The notes beneath the pieces were generated by a model that did not search any database, was not told the DNA's origin, and saw nothing but the letters and a program-made list of their open reading frames with translations. From Labilibacter marinus (GTDB taxonomy: Bacteria > Bacteroidota > Bacteroidia > Bacteroidales > Marinilabiliaceae): a stretch of 64,000 bases of DNA. The DNA lies in NCBI RefSeq assembly GCF_001659685.2, contig NZ_LXYE02000021.1, positions 1 through 64,000 of the forward strand, read 5' to 3'. Of this stretch, positions 16,492-25,553 are shown piece after piece (within the stretch, counting starts at the first letter, position 1; every line of letters begins with the position of its first letter). Made by a program: the position numbers and the translations under genes.

Positions 16492-18855
16492 TTACTCCTT
16501 TATATATTTAACTTGAACTCTGTTTATTTTACCATCAAACTTAAATGGAGCATCATTATAATAGGCTTCCGAAACAGGAGAACCTAAATCCTGCCCAATA
16601 TCAAAACCATCGTTAAAAGAGAACATGGAAGGAGCTGTTTTAGGCACCTGACCTTCGGCAAATACTTCTCCATTTACTTTTATAGTGATGTTTAAAGGTG
16701 CAAACATCTTGTTGGTTTCAAGTTTTGAAATTACTTCTATTTTTACCTTACCTGCAGGTAATTGCTTTTGCGCCTTTAACTTGGTACGATCCATTAAAAA
16801 CAGATTGTACTCATAGTTTAAATAACCATCCTTTACAAAAAGAGAAATTCCACCCGCATAAGGTCCTAATGCATATAATACTCCATTTGAACTTTCCGAT
16901 ACTTCTGCATCTATGGTTACCTTATTATTTGTATTACCAATTCTAGGTGCGCTAGCTTCTGGTATACGTGTAATAGGGCTAGGGTAATCCCACTCTGTTG
17001 TTGGTTTCATAGGTGCGTCCTCAGGGTGCATTGCAGCTGTTGACCAAAAGGCACCGCCAATAGGGAGTGCATTGTTTTTAGTGGCTTCCATCAAAAAGAT
17101 ATCTTTCATTTGCTGCAACTTTTCAGGATTTTCATCTGCTAAGTCATTGGCTTGAGACCAGTCTTCTTCCAGATTGTAAAGCTCCCATTTGTCATTATCC
17201 GGACTCCATGTGTTAAACCCTTCTGGTAATCCTGGTAACCAAGGTATGCGAGGACCAAAAGTGCTGGCAAACCATCCGTCATGATATATTCCTCTGCTAG
17301 CCATAATTTCAAAGTACTGAGTCTTTTTCTGTCCCTCTACTTCTGCATCATCAAAAGTATATAACATACTTGTTCCATCTATTTTATCTTGCTCAATACC
17401 GTTTACAACTCTTGGAGGTGTTATGTCCAATATATCATAAATAGTAGGGGTAATATCATTTACATGATGAAACTGCGAACGAGGTGTATCGTCGGCCTTA
17501 ATATTTTTAGGCCATCTAACAGCCAATGGTTGTCTGGTTCCACCAAAGTGCGATGCCACTAATTTGGTAGATTTATACGGAGAACTTCCAGCCCAAGCCC
17601 AAGCAGCATGTGCCATGTTTTCAACTTTTGCACCACCTAGCTCATCTAAACCACCAATTTTCTCCAGTGCTTCAATCTGTTGTTTGGTAGTGGTTATAAT
17701 AGTGTTTTGTGCCAATAGCTCAGAAATGGTTCCAAACTGACCTTCAGCTGATGCGCCATTATCTCCCCATACGTAAAATACCAAGGTGTTTTCTGCATAA
17801 CCTAATTCATCTAGTTCATCTATCATTTTTCCTACCTGAACATCTACATGTTCTATAAAGCCGGCATATACTTCCATCAATCTCACTTGAAATGCTTTTT
17901 CATCTTCTGGAATATCATTCCATGCAGGTAAAGTTTCTGGTCGTGGAGTTAATTTAGCATTTTTAGGAATCCAGCCCATCTCTTTTGCACGCTTATAAAC
18001 ACGTTTACGATACTCGTCCCAGCCATCATCAAACTGACCTTTGTATTTGTCGGCCCATTCTTTAGTAACGTGATGAGGTCCATGCGCAGCCCCGCTCGAC
18101 CAGTATAAAAAGAATGGTTTTTCTGGCTGCAAAGATTTATGCTTGTGTAACCAATTAATAGCTTGATCTGCCAAGTCCTCGCTTAAATGGTAACCTTCGC
18201 GATGTATTCTGCTTTGATCTACATAAGTTGTATTTTCAACTAAAGCAGGTTCATATTGCGAAGCCTCTCCACCTAAGAATCCATAAAAGTATTCAAAACC
18301 GTACCCTGTAGGCCATCTATCAAATGGTCCCATTTCGCTCGTTTCTGAAGGGTGGGTGTTGTGCCATTTTCCAAACGCAGAAGTGGCATAACCATATTGT
18401 TTTAAAACTTCGGCCACTGTGGCGCTACTTGTTGGTATAACTCCTGAGTATCCATCCCAATCATTGGCATATTCCGAAATAACACCGTTACCAACTCTAT
18501 GATGGTTACGCCCGGTTAGCATAGCAGAGCGTGTAGGTGAACACATTGCGGTAGAATGAAAACGATTATAACTGATACCTTCATTGGCAATACGGTCTAA
18601 GGTAGGTGTATTGATTTCTCCACCATAAGTACCTGCTTGGCCTGGACCAACGTCGTCAAGCAATATGATCATTATATTGGGCGCATCATCAGGTAAGTGA
18701 TTTGGCACTTCGCGTTTTTGATGCACTGATTCTTCTAATGTTCTTCCTGCCGTAGATGCCGATGGCACGGGCGGAAATGGTAACACTTCCTGCGCACTTG
18801 CAGAATATGTAAGGGTTACCATACATGCGATTAATATGCTTTTTATTGTTCTCAT
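16492..18855 (-). CDS. S1-type arylsulfatase, secreted
   Basis: 787 residues with a cleavable signal peptide (MRTIKSILIACMVTLTYSAS, cleaved after AQ ~22). The core starts near 58 (APNIMIILLDDVG). The formylglycine Cys105 lies in AMCSPTRSAMLTGRNHH. Long stretches match the arylsulfatase at 12742-15078 (FDRWPTGYGFEYFYGF, SQYEP, YVWGDNGASAEGQ), so the two are paralogues, though this one has a signal peptidase I site rather than a lipobox. It starts 18 bp after the DUF1254 gene and is certainly in its operon. The substrate is unknown. Confidence 0.9.
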   Translation of the reverse strand: MRTIKSILIACMVTLTYSASAQEVLPFPPVPSASTAGRTLEESVHQKREVPNHLPDDAPNIMIILLDDVGPGQAGTYGGEINTPTLDRIANEGISYNRFHSTAMCSPTRSAMLTGRNHHRVGNGVISEYANDWDGYSGVIPTSSATVAEVLKQYGYATSAFGKWHNTHPSETSEMGPFDRWPTGYGFEYFYGFLGGEASQYEPALVENTTYVDQSRIHREGYHLSEDLADQAINWLHKHKSLQPEKPFFLYWSSGAAHGPHHVTKEWADKYKGQFDDGWDEYRKRVYKRAKEMGWIPKNAKLTPRPETLPAWNDIPEDEKAFQVRLMEVYAGFIEHVDVQVGKMIDELDELGYAENTLVFYVWGDNGASAEGQFGTISELLAQNTIITTTKQQIEALEKIGGLDELGGAKVENMAHAAWAWAGSSPYKSTKLVASHFGGTRQPLAVRWPKNIKADDTPRSQFHHVNDITPTIYDILDITPPRVVNGIEQDKIDGTSMLYTFDDAEVEGQKKTQYFEIMASRGIYHDGWFASTFGPRIPWLPGLPEGFNTWSPDNDKWELYNLEEDWSQANDLADENPEKLQQMKDIFLMEATKNNALPIGGAFWSTAAMHPEDAPMKPTTEWDYPSPITRIPEASAPRIGNTNNKVTIDAEVSESSNGVLYALGPYAGGISLFVKDGYLNYEYNLFLMDRTKLKAQKQLPAGKVKIEVISKLETNKMFAPLNITIKVNGEVFAEGQVPKTAPSMFSFNDGFDIGQDLGSPVSEAYYNDAPFKFDGKINRVQVKYIKE

Positions 18856-18873
18856 AATGGTATATTTTACTTG

Positions 18874-20301
18874 CTATTTTACTAATTGTACATCGGGCAT
18901 TACAAATGATTTATTCCAAAAAGCTTCGTCTGGTCCATATAATCGTAACCATACGTATGGCTTTTTGTTTGAAGTAGGAATCCAGTTGGATTGTAAACCA
19001 GCTGGAGCTTCAGGTCCAAAATATACATCTACACTTCCATCATCATTCATTTTCATATCGGGAGTATTAAATAAACCCAAACCCGACCTGTCCAAATCGT
19101 TATCGATAAAAGCAAATGTTTCATCATCGTATACTGTAATAGACCAAAACTGCTTGGCAGGAATATCTTTAGGAATATTGATTTTATAAAGATTTCCTTT
19201 TTCTAAGCTATGTCCATTGGCATCTTTAATAGGAGCCAAATAAACCGTGGCTGGTCGTTCTCCAAGTTTTTTAGGATATAGCGTAAAGAAATTCCAGGCT
19301 GCTGCTCTTTTATCTATTTCAATCCTGTTGTTGGCAATAAAATCAAAACCATCAACATCATCTGGTCTCATCACAAAACTCCACCCTCTATTTTTCCAGT
19401 ATAAACCTTCTTCGTGATGCTCATATACAAGTTTGTGCATATATTCAAAGGCATCTTTTGCGGCCATATTGAATATTTCTTTCATTCTATCCGATGGATT
19501 AAAAGCTTTGCCAGGCTCTATGCCAATGCTTGCTAACATACCCATCATTACTTTATCTCTTTCTAGCACAGGTTCTACACTAAAAATAGCATGAATATCT
19601 TTCAAAGCTCTGTAATCGTATCGAGGTAACGTTTGAAGCTGATGCGGAATACCATCTACAAATTTTGTTTCCTTATCTTCTTCGCCTAAAAAATACATTT
19701 TCATATTTTGTGTGTATTGATAGGCATCTTCATCCGTTGCATTCTCTCCTCTTATAGATCTAAAAACCAAAGCCGTTCTATAAGTTGTACATTGTATAGG
19801 ATAATATCCTGATGTAGGCAAAACACCTTGGTAGCCAGGAGGAATGAGTAGGTATTTACCACCTTTCCCTTTATCCGCTCCTGAAGGCCCAACACCCGCA
19901 ATGGTTGATTGCCATGCATCTACTACCTGACCATATAAACTGGCTTTTTCACTTACAGCTGGAATATCCAACACCACTGGCCCTCCTCGTAAATCGGTGA
20001 AAGCGGTAATATATGGTGTTGCAGTGTTAGCAGTAATGGCTTTGTGTTTAGATAAAGCCGGGGCAGAGTATGCCACAATTACATTGGCTTCCACTTCGGG
20101 CAATGCCAAAAAGCCTTCGCGCAAACGATAAATAGCCGTAGCTGGCATAGCCCAAACGATAGCCTCAAATGCACGTTGGTATGTTACTTGTTCTTCTAAA
20201 GTGTTAAACCTACTGGTTTCTGTTGAAGAATCAATATTTGATTGGCAACTACTAAAAGCGATTAAGGCTGTTAGTAATAATATTAAGTTTTTAGTTTTCA
20301 T
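18874..20301 (-). CDS. DUF1254/DUF1214 domain lipoprotein, first gene of the sulfatase operon
   Basis: 475 residues with a lipoprotein signal (LIAFSSC, Cys19). The N-terminal half carries the DUF1254 signature (YQRAFEAIVWAMPATAIYRL, then ANTATPYITAFTDLRGGPVV and YLLIPPGYQG). The C-terminal ~110 residues carry DUF1214 (FWSITVYDDETFAFIDNDLD, ending WIPTSNKKPYVWLRLYGP). The biochemical function of this family is not established. The gene heads a transcript that continues into an arylsulfatase 18 bp on, then a barrel protein and a second arylsulfatase. The 15-bp dyad at 20396-20410 lies 95 bp upstream of the start. The regular link with sulfatases suggests a role in handling sulfated or aromatic substrates, which is unproven. 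Confidence 0.85.
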   Translation of the reverse strand: MKTKNLILLLTALIAFSSCQSNIDSSTETSRFNTLEEQVTYQRAFEAIVWAMPATAIYRLREGFLALPEVEANVIVAYSAPALSKHKAITANTATPYITAFTDLRGGPVVLDIPAVSEKASLYGQVVDAWQSTIAGVGPSGADKGKGGKYLLIPPGYQGVLPTSGYYPIQCTTYRTALVFRSIRGENATDEDAYQYTQNMKMYFLGEEDKETKFVDGIPHQLQTLPRYDYRALKDIHAIFSVEPVLERDKVMMGMLASIGIEPGKAFNPSDRMKEIFNMAAKDAFEYMHKLVYEHHEEGLYWKNRGWSFVMRPDDVDGFDFIANNRIEIDKRAAAWNFFTLYPKKLGERPATVYLAPIKDANGHSLEKGNLYKINIPKDIPAKQFWSITVYDDETFAFIDNDLDRSGLGLFNTPDMKMNDDGSVDVYFGPEAPAGLQSNWIPTSNKKPYVWLRLYGPDEAFWNKSFVMPDVQLVK

Positions 20302-20395
20302 AGCTCATCTGTTTTTGTAGTTATTAATATTTTACACTACAAAATTGCATAAACATGCTCTACGTTTTTTGTGCATTCACCTCGCTTTTAAAAAA

Positions 20396-20410
20396 TACGG
20401 GATTCCCTTA
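20396..20410 (-). promoter_or_regulatory. Candidate response-regulator operator, site 1 (TACGGG-ATT-CCCTTA)
   Basis: A 6-3-6 dyad, 95 bp before the start codon of the DUF1254 gene at 20301. The flanks match site 2 closely (AAAAAA before and GTTA after, in plus-strand reading). On the minus strand a -7-like CAATTTTG lies about 40 bp before the start codon. Confidence 0.6.
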
Positions 20411-20482
20411 GTTAGTGCTTGATCGAAAGTTATTTGATAATAGAAGATCAAAAATTAAACTGAAGCATTTCGATGTAAGCAC

Positions 20483-20513
20483 TAAAAAGGTTTTCCAAAT
20501 ATTAGAAACCTTT
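20483..20513 (-). terminator. Rho-independent terminator after the second DUF1254 gene
   Basis: On the minus strand AAAGGTTT and AAACCTTTTT pair around a 12-base loop and end in a T run. It separates the gene at 20647-22116 from the promoter of the sulfatase operon. Confidence 0.6.
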
Positions 20514-20646
20514 GCGAAACCCTTCTCGCTTCCACTCTTTTCGTTAAAAAACTCATCAAAATGCTCATTTACGACAGTAAACTGTGCTTTTTCTTCATTT
20601 TTCGCCTTAAGATTGTTTGCGATTGAGGGTTATTCAAAGCCTTCTA

Positions 20647-22116
20647 TTATTTAAGCTTTACCATTTGTGGAAATTGATATTTAATATCTATCACCTCCTG
20701 ATGTGGTTCGTACATTCTTAATATCAGATAAAAATTACCCTTAGGGGCTGGTAGCCAATTATCGGTGTTTTCAGGCTTTGTGTTTTGAATAAGAATGTCG
20801 AATGACCCATCTTCGTTTATTTTTAGTCCTTTTGATTCGCGACTAAATTTATAACGGTTAAGCTCGTTATCGTAAAATAACTTGTTGTTGGCATCGTATA
20901 AAGTAAGCGACCAAAAAGAATTTACAGGAGGCTCTTCTTTAAAATGAATTTTATAACTGTTGACACCCAACACAGGTTTGTTTTCGCTATCTGTAAATCG
21001 AATGGGGTACATGGCTTCTTTTTCTCCTTGACCGCCTAAATAAGGACCAGAGATTAAAGATCTGAATGAAAAGTCATAACCATAATTATCTAGTTTTACA
21101 GCCACATTCCAGCCATTATTTACAAAACTAGACGAATACATAGAGGCCAATATAGCTATAGGACCCTCAACCGCAGCTTCTTTTAAGCCTTTCAATCTAC
21201 TTGCATTTAATGAAGAAGCATCAAATTTTCCATCCTTAATACCAATTCGTTCTAATTGTCCTACTAAGGATTTATCTTCCTCAAGTATTTCGTTTTGACT
21301 CATGGCAAAGGCCAAGTATTTGTAAAATCTTAAACTATCGCTCACTGCATACTGAGGCATGGCAGGTAAAGAGCTTCTTTTAGCCAATGCTTTTTCACCA
21401 TTATATTCACTTAATGTGTTTAACGTAAATTGATCCTGTAAATCATGAACTTTAGAAATATCTTCTCCTTCTAACACATGAATGCGTCCCCATAACCAGG
21501 TTTTGCTGGTTTTTATATGTACAACTTTATCCACCGATTTAGGTAGATTTCCTTTCCATCCTGGTGGAATTAATGCGATGGTCTGAGCTTCTGTTCCTGT
21601 ATTTCGTTTGCCAATATACTCTGTTAAGGTGTGGTACATGTCAAAAACATTCACCACATAATATCTTCCATCGGTATCTGGCGTTTTTAAAATATATGGT
21701 TCTGTTAAATCAACCACAGCGCTCATGTAATAGGTGTCGTTGTTAGCTGTTGGCATGTCTTTGTCTTGTGCTGTAGGTAAGCGCTTAGCCCAACCAATTT
21801 TATTTAAAGGAGCACGATAACTGGTTTTAGGCTTTGGCTCGGGTACATTAATATAGTCTCTCATGGCTTGTTCCATGCGTACCATGGCGTATCCCCACTC
21901 ATAGGCAAGTGTGCCTATGGCTTTAGCATCATAATAGTCCCCTAATTGTCCTATTTCTAGGTTTGGAGCGACTGTGATAATTGGATCGTTTTGCGCGGCA
22001 ACCTGAGACAAAATAACTTGCTCAGGGTTGCTGGTTTTACAACACTCCTCCGTTTTTTGCGTGCAAGACGATAGTATACTTACTATCATTATTGCTGTAT
22101 ATATTAAATTCTTCAT
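20647..22116 (-). CDS. DUF1254/DUF1214 domain lipoprotein, second copy
   Basis: 489 residues with a lipobox (ILSSC, Cys18) and a Cys-rich start (CCKTS). DUF1254-like segments include AYEWGYAMVRMEQAMRDYIN, NNDTYYMSAVVDLTEPYILK and IALIPPGWKGNLP. DUF1214-like ones include SFWSLTLYDANNKLFYDNEL and NWLPAPKGNFYLILRMYEPH. It is a diverged paralogue of the protein at 18874-20301. The promoter region has at best a degenerate half-site (ACTTAGTT at 22212-22219) of the operator found in front of the neighbouring genes. It is probably its own transcription unit between the sulfatase at 22364 and the four-gene operon. Confidence 0.8.
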   Translation of the reverse strand: MKNLIYTAIMIVSILSSCTQKTEECCKTSNPEQVILSQVAAQNDPIITVAPNLEIGQLGDYYDAKAIGTLAYEWGYAMVRMEQAMRDYINVPEPKPKTSYRAPLNKIGWAKRLPTAQDKDMPTANNDTYYMSAVVDLTEPYILKTPDTDGRYYVVNVFDMYHTLTEYIGKRNTGTEAQTIALIPPGWKGNLPKSVDKVVHIKTSKTWLWGRIHVLEGEDISKVHDLQDQFTLNTLSEYNGEKALAKRSSLPAMPQYAVSDSLRFYKYLAFAMSQNEILEEDKSLVGQLERIGIKDGKFDASSLNASRLKGLKEAAVEGPIAILASMYSSSFVNNGWNVAVKLDNYGYDFSFRSLISGPYLGGQGEKEAMYPIRFTDSENKPVLGVNSYKIHFKEEPPVNSFWSLTLYDANNKLFYDNELNRYKFSRESKGLKINEDGSFDILIQNTKPENTDNWLPAPKGNFYLILRMYEPHQEVIDIKYQFPQMVKLK

Positions 22117-22267
22117 GACAATTTTGTTTTAAATATTGATAGAGTTAAAATGGTAACTTTCTTAACAAAAGCTATTACCGATAAAAAAATCTATGTCGAA
22201 TTTTTCTTATTACTTAGTTCTTTAATAGGGATTTCTACTTTTATATTTTGTAGAAGACATATTTTTC

Positions 22268-22334
22268 GACAGGATTAACAGGATTACTATATTGGTTTTA
22301 CTGAAGAAATCTTGTGAATCCTGTTAATCTTGTC
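22268..22334. repeat. Imperfect inverted repeat with ~20-bp arms
   Basis: The left arm GACAGGATTAACAGGATTAC (22268-22287) pairs with the right arm at 22314-22334, which starts GTGAATCC and ends TTGTC. The loop is ~26 bases. It lies downstream of the sulfatase gene at 22364 and could fold in its 3' end, but no T run follows, so it is not a standard terminator. Confidence 0.6.
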
Positions 22335-22363
22335 TTAAAGCATTTTCCTAAGTTTTGTACTTT

Positions 22364-23950
22364 CTATTGAGCTGGTCTTTTTACACCTTCAGTATCAATG
22401 TTTGAAGGTGCATCCATAACTTTCTGAATTTGATTCATGATGGCACCCACTCCAATTCCTGCACCTTTCTGACGAGGAGGAAACTCTTTTAAACTCTTCG
22501 TGAACTCCATAATTGGAGGCGCTATTTGTGGTAAAATCCACGTTTTTTCTTTCTGCCATAAAAAGTGTCCAGGTGTTTCAGGTGATCTCTCAAAAGGATC
22601 AAGTTTAATGTCTACAATCATACCCGCTGGTAATACTTCTCGTCCTTTTACCCATTCGTCTTTTAGTGCTAAATGAATTTTCCAGTTATCCACTCTAATG
22701 GCATTTAAGTCATTTTCGCCAAAATAAAAGAATTCACGTCTTTTTGACTTTCCTTTTCCTGTGATTAAATCCAATTGGTTATATCCATCAATATGTACTT
22801 TGTATTTAGTGCCATTAACTTTTTTGCCTTCTAACAATTCTTCTTTTATATCTTCCTCGCCTACAGCCGCCATAATGGTAGGCAACCAATCTTCTGCGGT
22901 AAATAATTCTCCACTATAGGTTCCTGCTTCAACTTTACCAGGCCATTTTACCAACATAGGTACTCTATGCCCACCATCCCAAGTGGTTCCTTTTTCTCCT
23001 CTAAAACTAGCCGCTCCAGCACTAGGCCAATGAGATAAATTAACACCATTATCAGATGTAAATAAAACAATGGTATTATCGGCTATGCCAAGTTCATCCA
23101 ACTTATTTAATAATTCTCCAATTAAGTAATCCATATGCATTAAACCATCGGAGTATTTTCCGTGTCCGCTTTTTCCAGCCCATTCATCACTAACAAAAAT
23201 TTCTTGATGCATACGGGTTGGGCAAAACCATAAAAAGAAAGGATCTTTTTCTTGGTGCACTTTGTCTAACCAATTTTCAGAAATTTCTAAAACTTCATCA
23301 TCAAAAGTTTTTTGTCTCTCGGCAAATAAAGTACCTCTATCTTCAATGGTTTGCTTACCTACTTTTCCAAAACGAGGATCAATCGTTGGGTCATCTACAT
23401 CTGTCGCTTTTGTGTAAAGCACATTTCTAGGACGTCCGGTATAATTTGGATCCTTAGGGAATTCTGGTTGTTCTGGCTGATTCATCATGTTTAAATGATA
23501 AAGAACACCGAAGAATTCGTCGAAGCCGTGAACGGTAGGTAAATGTTCGTTTCTATCGCCCACATGACTTTTTCCAAACTGAGCAGTTGCGTACCCTTTA
23601 TCCTTTAATAACTCTGCCAGTGTAACATCTTCTGCCTGAAGCCCTAAATGCGATCCTGGTTGACCTACAGATGTAAGTCCGGTTCTGATAGGATATTGTC
23701 CTGTTATAAAAGCTGCTCTACCTGCGGTACAGCTAGGATGTGCGTAAAAATCACTCAACATCATACCTTCTTCTGCAATTCTATCAATATGGGGTGTTTC
23801 CACGGCACCTAAGCCTCTATGGTAAGCAGAGATATCCATAGGCGCAACATCATCCGTAGTAATAACTACTATATTAGGTTTTTGTGCGTGAGTTAGTAGT
23901 GATATACTTGTTATCACAAGCATTACTAATATTTGTTTTAGCGTTTTCAT
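22364..23950 (-). CDS. S1-type sulfatase, secreted
   Basis: 528 residues with a signal peptide cleaved after about THA-Q23. The core begins KPNIVVITTDDVAP, with the metal-binding Asp pair at 33-34. The formylglycine motif is Cys74-T-A-G-R in HPSCTAGRAAFITGQ; Ala replaces the more common Pro, which the C-x-(P/A)-x-R consensus allows. FGKSHVGD and LFTSDNGVN supply further active-site residues. It belongs to a different subgroup from the two long arylsulfatases nearby. The operator-like dyad at 24038-24052 lies 88 bp upstream. The substrate is unknown. Confidence 0.9.
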   Translation of the reverse strand: MKTLKQILVMLVITSISLLTHAQKPNIVVITTDDVAPMDISAYHRGLGAVETPHIDRIAEEGMMLSDFYAHPSCTAGRAAFITGQYPIRTGLTSVGQPGSHLGLQAEDVTLAELLKDKGYATAQFGKSHVGDRNEHLPTVHGFDEFFGVLYHLNMMNQPEQPEFPKDPNYTGRPRNVLYTKATDVDDPTIDPRFGKVGKQTIEDRGTLFAERQKTFDDEVLEISENWLDKVHQEKDPFFLWFCPTRMHQEIFVSDEWAGKSGHGKYSDGLMHMDYLIGELLNKLDELGIADNTIVLFTSDNGVNLSHWPSAGAASFRGEKGTTWDGGHRVPMLVKWPGKVEAGTYSGELFTAEDWLPTIMAAVGEEDIKEELLEGKKVNGTKYKVHIDGYNQLDLITGKGKSKRREFFYFGENDLNAIRVDNWKIHLALKDEWVKGREVLPAGMIVDIKLDPFERSPETPGHFLWQKEKTWILPQIAPPIMEFTKSLKEFPPRQKGAGIGVGAIMNQIQKVMDAPSNIDTEGVKRPAQ

Positions 23951-24037
23951 AACTATTAGTTTAATGATTAATATTTTAATGTAAAGATATCTGTATGTAG
24001 TGTATAGAGTAAGCGGGGTTTGTTTAGTTTTAAAAAA

Positions 24038-24052
24038 TACGCGTTTCCCTTA
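24038..24052 (-). promoter_or_regulatory. Candidate response-regulator operator, site 2 (TACGCG-TTT-CCCTTA)
   Basis: 88 bp before the start codon of the sulfatase at 23950. Matches site 1 at 13 of 15 positions and shares its flanks (TTTTAAAAAA before, GTTA after). A -7-like TATCTTTA on the minus strand lies about 33 bp before the start codon. Confidence 0.6.
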
Positions 24053-24233
24053 GTTAAGTAATATAACGTAGCTAAGGTATGCGCATTGTTTTTTATGCGC
24101 AAGCATTTTCGACCAAAAGGGTGAAAAAGTCATTTTAGATTGATATCTGTTGATTAAAACACAAATCCCCTTATCAAAAAGATAAAGGGAAAGGATAACT
24201 CACATTTTACTGAAAGATTACTATTGAAATATC

Positions 24234-24404
24234 TTAATGAAGTTCAATAGTAGGTGGAGTTGGTTGTTGCGGTAGTTCCGGAGGTAGTGGTTGAATCTTT
24301 TCTGGAATTTCCGGTTGAGGATCATTCTCGTTACCACACGAAACTAAACTCATTGAGGCCACTAAAGCCATTGCTGCGAATAAATACTTAAACTTTTTCA
24401 TCAT
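24234..24404 (-). CDS. 56-residue proline-rich lipoprotein, copy 1
   Basis: A short complete gene: MMKKFKYLFAAMALVASMSL then VSC, a lipobox with Cys23, then a ~33-residue tail rich in Pro, Gln and Glu (GNENDPQPEIPEKIQPLPPE...). The start could also be the second Met. A near-identical gene lies 379 bp upstream at 24613-24783, and the whole unit, including leader, operator-like dyad and downstream hairpin (~24164-24192), is duplicated. The conserved start, lipobox and stop in both copies argue for a real product. Its function is unknown. Co-occurrence with sulfatases and a shared operator suggests that it belongs to their regulon. Confidence 0.8.
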   Translation of the reverse strand: MMKKFKYLFAAMALVASMSLVSCGNENDPQPEIPEKIQPLPPELPQQPTPPTIELH

Positions 24405-24499
24405 TCTAATTTTTAAATAAATAATTGATAAATCTTACCTTACAAAGTTGAGTGTTTGCTTGTTGGTATTTATGAGGGCCAAACCTGAATGTGCATAAA

Positions 24500-24514
24500 T
24501 ACGTGTTTTACGTA
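24500..24514 (-). promoter_or_regulatory. Candidate response-regulator operator, site 3 (TACGTG-TTT-TACGTA)
   Basis: 96 bp before the start of lipoprotein copy 1. On the minus strand a -7-like CAACTTTG lies between the dyad and the ATG. Confidence 0.6.
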
Positions 24515-24612
24515 GGTGGTTTGTAGGGGTGTAGAAGCAACAAATCCCCCCATCGTAATGATGAAGGGAAATGTAAAAAAGATACTACTCAACTATTTCA
24601 GAATGAAATATC

Positions 24613-24783
24613 TTAATGGGGGTTTACAACTGGTGGTATTGGTTGCTCTGGTAATTCTGGTGGTAGTGGTTGAATTACTTCTGGATCTTGAGGTTGAGGA
24701 TCATCCTCGTTACCACACGAAACTAAACTCATTGAGGCTACTAAAGCCATAGCTGTAAATAAATACTTAAACTTTTTCATCAT
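24613..24783 (-). CDS. 56-residue proline-rich lipoprotein, copy 2
   Basis: Same length and layout as copy 1: MMKKFKYLFTAMALVASMSL, lipobox VSC with Cys23, then a Pro/Glu-rich tail (GNEDDPQPQDPEVIQPLPPE...). The first ~25 residues differ from copy 1 at a single position. The tails differ more while keeping Pro spacing. A hairpin CCCCCATC/GATGAAGGG at ~24545-24569 follows. The leader and the dyad at 24880-24894 are also duplicated. The gene lies directly downstream of the LuxR-type regulator gene, with its own promoter in the spacer. Confidence 0.8.
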   Translation of the reverse strand: MMKKFKYLFTAMALVASMSLVSCGNEDDPQPQDPEVIQPLPPELPEQPIPPVVNPH

Positions 24784-24879
24784 TCTAATTTTTTAAGTGA
24801 ATAATTAATAAATCTTACTTTACAAAGTTGAGTATTTGCTTGTTGCCAATTATGAGGGCTAAACCTGAAAGTGCATAAT

Positions 24880-24894
24880 TACGTGTTTTACGTA
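24880..24894 (-). promoter_or_regulatory. Candidate response-regulator operator, site 4 (TACGTG-TTT-TACGTA)
   Basis: 97 bp before the start of lipoprotein copy 2 and identical to site 3. It lies 4 bp beyond the end of the response-regulator gene at 24899. Confidence 0.6.
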
Positions 24895-24898
24895 GGAG

Positions 24899-25552
24899 CT
24901 ATAAATCATCAAATAACTTTCTCTCTAGACTATATAAAACAAGACCTGCAGCATTTTTGCATCCTGTTTTCTCCAATACGTTGCGTTTATGTGTTTCTAC
25001 CGTTCGTGCCGAAATAAAGAGTTGTTCCGCAATTTCCTGATTAGAATACTCTTTACATATTAGGTGTAATATTTCCTTTTCGCGTTTGGTGAGTGGCACT
25101 TCGGTTACAAGTCGTTTTTTAGGCGTTGGTTGAGGCGTTAAACCCTCCATGATGATATTGGTAACTTCTGAGCTATAATAGTTCTGTCCTTCATTGACTT
25201 TTGTTATAGCCTGACGTAGCTCATCTTGAGTACAATCTTTGAGTATGTAGCCTTTAGCTCCTGCGTTTAGCATCTTTTTTATATGATGACTTTCATTCAT
25301 CATGGTAAGTGCAAGAGTTTTTAATTGAGGGAAATCCGCTGTAACCTGAGCACACAATTCAATACCATCCATCTCGGGCATCATAATGTCAGTTACTAAC
25401 ACATCTATATTTTTTTCTTCTAGTATTTGTAGTGCCTCCTTGCCATTATTGGCTTCTGCTGTTATTTCGAATAATTCGGGCTCAAGAAACGACTTTAGTC
25501 CTTGTCTAATCATCATGTGATCATCTACTAAGAGTATTTTTATTTTGCTCAT
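24899..25552 (-). CDS. NarL/LuxR-family response regulator
   Basis: 217 residues. The receiver domain (1-120) has the acidic pair D10-D11, phospho-acceptor Asp55 in VLVTDIMMPEMDG, and K at LKDCT. The LuxR-type helix-turn-helix (~150-212) reads LTKREKEILHLICKEYSNQE then IAEQLFISARTVETHKRNVL. Regulators of this type bind short inverted repeats. Four copies of a 6-3-6 dyad in the adjacent sulfatase island are the obvious candidates. One base separates it from the upstream kinase gene, so the two are co-transcribed. It probably controls the sulfatase and lipoprotein promoters. Confidence 0.93.
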   Translation of the reverse strand: MSKIKILLVDDHMMIRQGLKSFLEPELFEITAEANNGKEALQILEEKNIDVLVTDIMMPEMDGIELCAQVTADFPQLKTLALTMMNESHHIKKMLNAGAKGYILKDCTQDELRQAITKVNEGQNYYSSEVTNIIMEGLTPQPTPKKRLVTEVPLTKREKEILHLICKEYSNQEIAEQLFISARTVETHKRNVLEKTGCKNAAGLVLYSLERKLFDDL

Positions 25553-25553
25553 A

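Noticed and set aside
20415-20654. 79-codon plus-strand frame in the spacer before the second DUF1254 gene
   Set aside because: It overlaps the end of the minus-strand gene and a terminator, has no family resemblance, and lies in AT-rich intergenic DNA.
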